Below, in pieces: positions 60,642 to 64,000 of a stretch of 64,000 bases of DNA. The notes beneath the pieces are model-generated. The model searched no databases. It worked only from the letters and a program-made list of their open reading frames with translations, and was not told the origin of the DNA. Origin of the DNA: Treponema sp. (lineage in GTDB: Bacteria; Spirochaetota; Spirochaetia; Treponematales; Treponemataceae); contig JAFZLJ010000022.1 of assembly GCA_017551545.1 (NCBI GenBank), positions 1 to 64,000 of the forward strand. The letters are read 5' to 3'. Numbering within the stretch: the stretch's first letter is position 1; every line of letters begins with the position of its first letter. A program made the translations under genes and the position numbers.

Positions 60642-61055
60642 ATGGCTTTAAAAGTTGATGATATTTCCATAAACACAATTATCGGAAAAGGTTCTTCCAT
60701 TACAGGTAATCTTCACATTAACGGTTTTGTTCGTCTTGATGGCGATGTAGACGGAAATCTTGAAACAGACGGAAACATAATCATTGGCGACAGTGCCCGC
60801 ATTAAAGGCGATGTAAAGGCTAAAGCTGTAATTGTCGGCGGAATTGTTGTAGGAAATATTATTGCTCAGGAAAGCGTAAAGCTTCTTTCTAATTCAGCAG
60901 TTATGGGCGATATTATTTCGCGAAAGGTGCAGGTTGAAGATAAAGCAACTTTCCACGGCCACTGCATTTCTATTAAAGATGAAGAGCATTTCAAGAAGAT
61001 TTCAGATTCTTATCTTCAGTCTAAGGCAATCAAGGAGAAGGTTGTTCTTTCATGA
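60642..61055 (+). CDS. Bactofilin
   Basis: A 137-residue protein of the polymer-forming bactofilin family, with a central beta-helix repeat region (SSITGNLHINGFVRLDGDVD, GNLETDGNIIIGDSARIKGD, VKAKAVIVGGIVVGNIIAQE). Bactofilins assemble into filaments that localise peptidoglycan enzymes such as M23 peptidases, here encoded immediately upstream. Its stop overlaps the ATG of the YaaR gene. Confidence 0.92.
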   Translation: MALKVDDISINTIIGKGSSITGNLHINGFVRLDGDVDGNLETDGNIIIGDSARIKGDVKAKAVIVGGIVVGNIIAQESVKLLSNSAVMGDIISRKVQVEDKATFHGHCISIKDEEHFKKISDSYLQSKAIKEKVVLS

Positions 61056-61627
61056 GTGATATAAATCCGCTGGGAGCGTCAACTTATTACTCAGGACTTC
61101 AGAATGCTACAAGTCAGGCTGCAAAAGATGCCAAAAAAAATGAAAAAAGTTCTTCGGTTTCAAAACTGAAATTTTCCGAAATAAAAAAATCATTTAGCAA
61201 AACAGAAGCAGAACGCGAGGTAGAAGCAGCCGGATATCCACCGGAAATTGCAAGGCTTAGTATTGAAGAAGCCGCAGTATTTCTTAAGGATGAAGTTGAT
61301 AAGGCAGGAAACAAACTTTCAGAAAATCAGAGTTTCGAAAACATTGCAGAATTCAGAGAATCGGTAAGGCTTTTTATAAAATATATTGTCGAAAACAACT
61401 ACATTGAAAACAAGAAAAAGCTTCATGGGTCTGCACGTCCGGCACAGTTTTTTTCAAAGTTCAATGAAATGCCGCGTCAAAGAGATCCTCGCGTTATGAT
61501 AAACATAATAAATCAAAAGCTTGATGATATGGTGCGCGACACAATGAGCCTGCAGAAGAACAATCTTAAAATCTTGCAGCAGGCAGACGAAATAAAAGGT
61601 CTGATTGTAGACTTAATGCAGGCCTAG
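61052..61627 (+). CDS. YaaR-family (DUF327) protein
   Basis: A 191-residue protein of the DUF327/YaaR group: central helical segment ASVFLKDEVDKAGN-like AAVFLKDEVDKAGNKLSENQ, VRLFIKYIVENNYIENKKKL and the C-terminal LQQADEIKGLIVDLM. The biochemical role is unknown; in Bacillus it sits near yaaT as here. It overlaps the bactofilin stop by four bases. Confidence 0.83.
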   Translation: MSDINPLGASTYYSGLQNATSQAAKDAKKNEKSSSVSKLKFSEIKKSFSKTEAEREVEAAGYPPEIARLSIEEAAVFLKDEVDKAGNKLSENQSFENIAEFRESVRLFIKYIVENNYIENKKKLHGSARPAQFFSKFNEMPRQRDPRVMINIINQKLDDMVRDTMSLQKNNLKILQQADEIKGLIVDLMQA

Positions 61628-61644
61628 GGGTATAATTAGTTATT

Positions 61645-62565
61645 ATGAGTGATATTTTTGAAACAGATATAGATGACGAGGCAGAAAACCTGTCGAATCT
61701 TGAGGATAACGAAGGTGCGGTTGTAGAAACAGAAGCGCTTGTTATTGATTATCCTCTTTATCATTTAAAGCTTGAATACTCTAACGAAACTCTATATGCA
61801 AAAACTCCAGGAAATACTGCGCTCACAGCAGGGGAATATGTAATTGTTCCAACACGCTATGGTAAAGATATGGCGCTTGTTCTTGGAGAATCTAAAAAAC
61901 CAATTGGCATTAAAAAAGACGATATTGTTACAATTGACCGCAAGGCCAACGCCGATGATATGGAAAAGCGCAAGCAGCTTGCCCAGAAAGAAAAGGAAGC
62001 CTTCCCGATTTTTAAGGAAAAGGTTGCCAACCACAATCTGGACATGAAGCTTGTAGACACACACTTTTTGTTCGATGAACCAAAAGCATTGTTCTTCTTC
62101 AGCTCAGATAACCGTGTAGACTTCCGCGAACTTGTAAAAGATTTAGTAAGCGTTTTCAAAATGCGAATTGAACTGCGCCAGATAGGTGTTCGCGATGAAA
62201 GCCGCATTACCGGAGGCCTTGGTATTTGTGGCCGCCCGTTCTGCTGTAACGCTGTTTCAGATAAATTGCGCCCTGTTTCTATCCGCATGGCAAAGGACCA
62301 GAACCTTTCGCTCAACTCTATGAAGATTTCCGGTCAATGTGGCCGCCTTTTGTGCTGTCTTTCTTACGAGTTTGACTGGTACAACGAAGCCCGCCGCAAC
62401 TTGCCAAATGAAGGAATCCACATCTTCTACGACGGCACAAACTTCCGCATTACAGAAGTAAACCCTCTTACCAACATGGTAAAAATGTCTGGTGAAGACG
62501 GCCGCCTCCTTGAAGTAAACGCCAAACGCTTTGTTCACGAAGGCGGAAAGTGGAAGATTAATTAA
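61645..62565 (+). CDS. ricT: PSP1-domain protein YaaT (RicT)
   Basis: A 306-residue protein with the PSP1 region and the Cys motif GGLGICGRPFCCNAV ... SGQCGRLLCCLSYEF near residues 193-246, which binds an iron-sulfur cluster in the Ric complex. It links RNA processing and differentiation in Bacillus. The TATAAT ends eight bases before the ATG and no ribosome binding site is seen. Its stop overlaps the convergent Abi gene by eight bases. Confidence 0.9.
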   Translation: MSDIFETDIDDEAENLSNLEDNEGAVVETEALVIDYPLYHLKLEYSNETLYAKTPGNTALTAGEYVIVPTRYGKDMALVLGESKKPIGIKKDDIVTIDRKANADDMEKRKQLAQKEKEAFPIFKEKVANHNLDMKLVDTHFLFDEPKALFFFSSDNRVDFRELVKDLVSVFKMRIELRQIGVRDESRITGGLGICGRPFCCNAVSDKLRPVSIRMAKDQNLSLNSMKISGQCGRLLCCLSYEFDWYNEARRNLPNEGIHIFYDGTNFRITEVNPLTNMVKMSGEDGRLLEVNAKRFVHEGGKWKIN

Positions 62566-63463
62566 AGAGTTTCTGATGCCTCCAGTTTTTCGGAATTCCC
62601 ATTAGTTGAAAATCACATTTATTTGCAGATTTTAAAATTTTTTGTAATTTCCCTGTAAAATCAAAATTTGAACAGGTTTCTTTTAATAGTGTTTGTATAA
62701 TACAAATTGTTGCGTAAACTTTATCTTGAGCAGGAAGAATTGATAGTTGTTTGTTAAATTTTGATTTTGAAATAATTGGACAAACAACAAAGTTCTTTGA
62801 AAATAGTCTTGAATGGTGTGCACATATATTTCTAACAACATTCAAATGTCTGAACCAACTTATTAATACTTTTGCTGAAGATTTATTAAATCCAAAAAAA
62901 TCAACAATCTGATTTCTTGCAATTAAAGTGGCATCTAAGTTTTCAAAATATTTTGATAAAGTTCCAAAGGTTGTTGTTTCAAAAATCATCCATGCTGGTG
63001 GAAGAAAAGAAGTATCATAATTATTGTTATAATGTAAAACAAAAACTTCTTTAGAACGATTCCAATGACTTTTTATTTCTTTCAAATCATTTTGCAACAA
63101 AGCATTTTTATAAAAAAGAGAAGAATCTTCATACCATCTTGAACCATGTGCTAATGACATTGAATAAATCATTCTTGTTCTAAGAGTTATTTCCAATTCA
63201 CCAATTGCATCAAATAAAAGGGAACGAAGATTTTTATCTAAACAATAATCATTCCATAAATATTTCCATTTTGTTCCTGGATAAAAAATATTCGATTTCC
63301 TGTCCAAATATGGAATCATATAACCTGATAATCTGTAATAACTGACAGTGTTAAGTTTCGTTTCTATGTTTTTTTCAGAAGATTTGTTTAAGCCTCTTTT
63401 TAAAAGAAGTTTGGCCTGATCCGAAACAGTTATTGCGGGTTTTGAATATTTTGGTTTAGCCAT
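62558..63463 (-). CDS. abiF: AbiF/Abi_2-family HEPN protein, candidate RNA-regulated toxin
   Basis: A 301-residue Abi_2 protein. LNTVSYYRLSGYMIPYLDRK and LRSLLFDAIGELEITLRTRM are family landmarks, and RNICAHHSRLF (R211 to H216) is the HEPN R-x4-H nuclease motif. The ATG at 63463 is set by a GGAGG ribosome binding site; the upstream in-frame codons overlap a structured RNA. Members cause phage abortive infection, likely as HEPN ribonucleases. The RNA at 63487-63541 is the probable antitoxin. Substrate and activation are unknown. Confidence 0.85.
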   Translation of the reverse strand: MAKPKYSKPAITVSDQAKLLLKRGLNKSSEKNIETKLNTVSYYRLSGYMIPYLDRKSNIFYPGTKWKYLWNDYCLDKNLRSLLFDAIGELEITLRTRMIYSMSLAHGSRWYEDSSLFYKNALLQNDLKEIKSHWNRSKEVFVLHYNNNYDTSFLPPAWMIFETTTFGTLSKYFENLDATLIARNQIVDFFGFNKSSAKVLISWFRHLNVVRNICAHHSRLFSKNFVVCPIISKSKFNKQLSILPAQDKVYATICIIQTLLKETCSNFDFTGKLQKILKSANKCDFQLMGIPKNWRHQKLFN

Positions 63464-63486
63464 ATAGAATCCCTCCCCGTCAGGGC

Positions 63487-63536
63487 AAAAAAAAACCTCG
63501 CTGGGTGCGCATGCTTTCGCAGAGGCGTGCAAGGTC
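63487..63536 (-). terminator. Stem-loop plus U9 at the end of the AbiF RNA
   Basis: The GC-rich stem-loop (63496-63536) is followed by nine U residues on the minus strand. It could terminate the small RNA, with some readthrough into abiF, an arrangement seen in RNA-antitoxin systems. Confidence 0.65.
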
Positions 63537-63541
63537 TTGTT
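63487..63541 (-). ncRNA. Candidate AbiF-associated structured RNA
   Basis: A 55-base RNA is predicted between its own promoter (63548-63576) and a U9 tract (63487-63495). The fold pairs CCUUGC with GCGAGG as the closing stem, then CGC/GCG and UGC/GCA around a GAAA tetraloop, with CACCCA as an internal bulge. A structured motif of this kind upstream of abiF genes is known from comparative genomics as the abiF RNA. A second GC-rich segment, GCCCUGACGGGG, follows the U tract and overlaps the region before the ribosome binding site. Confidence 0.7.
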
Positions 63542-63547
63542 AACTTA

Positions 63548-63576
63548 AATATAATATACTTTATTATTTATGTCAA
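63548..63576 (-). promoter_or_regulatory. Consensus promoter of the AbiF RNA
   Basis: TTGACA (63571-63576) and TATATT (63548-63553) on the minus strand are exactly 17 bases apart. The predicted +1 near 63541 opens the RNA with AACAAGACC. Confidence 0.75.
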
Positions 63577-63632
63577 ATTTAAAGTAATAGAAATTGTTAT
63601 TTCAAAGACTTATATATTCTAATATGTGAATT

Positions 63633-63983
63633 TCAAGATTTATTTAAATCTGTATTTGCATAATCTATCAACTGTATTATCGAGGACCTTGTTTTCTCTG
63701 GTAATGCATCTAGTTTTTCAAATGTTTTTGAATATTTTCTGAACAATTGAAAATCAGTATTTTCTTCTTCATTTTTTATATTAGGACTTCTACCAGTAAC
63801 AAGATATTCAACACTTACATTTAATACTTTTGCAATTTTCAATGCTGTGTCGGCAGAAGGAGAACTTTTAAACCTAATTCCACGACCAATATTCGAAGCA
63901 TCAATTCCAACTTTTTCTGCCAGAGCTTTATTACTCATCCCTTTGTATTCTAATTCTGCTAGAACATTATCCCAAAAAGCCAT
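63633..63983 (-). CDS. XRE-family regulator
   Basis: A 116-residue protein with an N-terminal Cro/C1 helix-turn-helix (MSNKALAEKVGIDASNIGRG, residues 16-35, then ALKIAKVLNVSVEYLVTGRS). It is encoded upstream of the AbiF RNA in the same direction with about 50 bases between its stop and the promoter. It may be an independent regulator or part of the defence locus. The start lies near the right edge, and the frame appears complete. Confidence 0.82.
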   Translation of the reverse strand: MAFWDNVLAELEYKGMSNKALAEKVGIDASNIGRGIRFKSSPSADTALKIAKVLNVSVEYLVTGRSPNIKNEEENTDFQLFRKYSKTFEKLDALPEKTRSSIIQLIDYANTDLNKS

Positions 63984-64000
63984 AAGTAATGATTATTGAT

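Noticed and set aside
1-64000. tRNA, rRNA or prophage genes
   Set aside because: No cloverleaf, rRNA signature, capsid, portal or terminase motif was recognised.

Overview
The window looks like a chromosomal segment of a low-GC, fibre-degrading spirochete, most likely a gut or rumen Treponema. The reasons are two large methyl-accepting chemotaxis proteins, a bactofilin plus M23 peptidase shape module, a YaaR/YaaT (PSP1) pair, a spirochete-style set of xylan genes (two GH10 xylanases and a xylulokinase), AT-rich intergenic DNA and many single-gene enzymes of the acetyltransferase, methyltransferase and Nudix type. The organism is inferred; no rRNA or tRNA gene was seen.

Layout. 1-13 kb is a plastic region. 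It holds an IS21-like element end, a HipBA toxin-antitoxin pair, two near-duplicate esterases, a split ABC exporter with a MerR regulator, an AraC regulator fused to a gyrase-type ATPase domain, and four same-orientation copies of a 34-36 bp repeat. Those repeats abut gene ends, a 5'-truncated JAB-like gene and a broken mazF. 13-32 kb and 33-47 kb are dense in small-molecule enzymes: ten GNAT acetyltransferases, six SAM methyltransferases, kinases, Nudix hydrolases and serine hydrolases. Embedded in them are a fatty-acid kinase / PlsY operon (26.6-30.5 kb), a PlsC-like acyltransferase interrupted by an in-frame amber codon, a heterodimeric ABC exporter (41.7-45.4 kb) and two arrays of long-loop palindromes. 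The array at 32.77-33.03 kb has an exact 74 bp period. 47.4-55.4 kb is the xylan and sugar region: a cytoplasmic GH10 enzyme, a lipoprotein GH10 enzyme, xylulokinase, an acyl-ACP thioesterase, a DMT transporter and a two-domain ABC ATPase whose linker carries an in-frame palindromic repeat. 55.5-62.6 kb is core spirochete biology: chemotaxis receptors, M23 peptidase, bactofilin, YaaR and YaaT. The right end (62.5-64 kb) is a candidate defence island: an Abi_2/AbiF HEPN protein behind a small structured RNA with its own promoter and U9 terminator, next to an XRE regulator.

How the genes work together. FakB, FakA and PlsY form a fatty-acid salvage route into phospholipid, probably controlled by the TetR regulator encoded just upstream, with an 8+8 palindrome between them. 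The lipoprotein xylanase, cytoplasmic xylanase and xylulokinase outline xylan to xylulose-5-phosphate catabolism. The two ABC exporter systems and the many acetyl- and methyltransferases suggest antibiotic self-protection or tailoring functions, but substrates cannot be read from the sequence.

The most interesting observations are the AbiF RNA/HEPN locus, the AraC-GyrB ATPase fusion that lacks the catalytic glutamate, the 74 bp periodic palindrome array, the repeat-bounded mosaic at 0.2-12.2 kb, repeats inserted in frame into coding sequence, and a set of genes whose -10 box ends exactly 6 bases before the start codon, which implies leaderless mRNAs.
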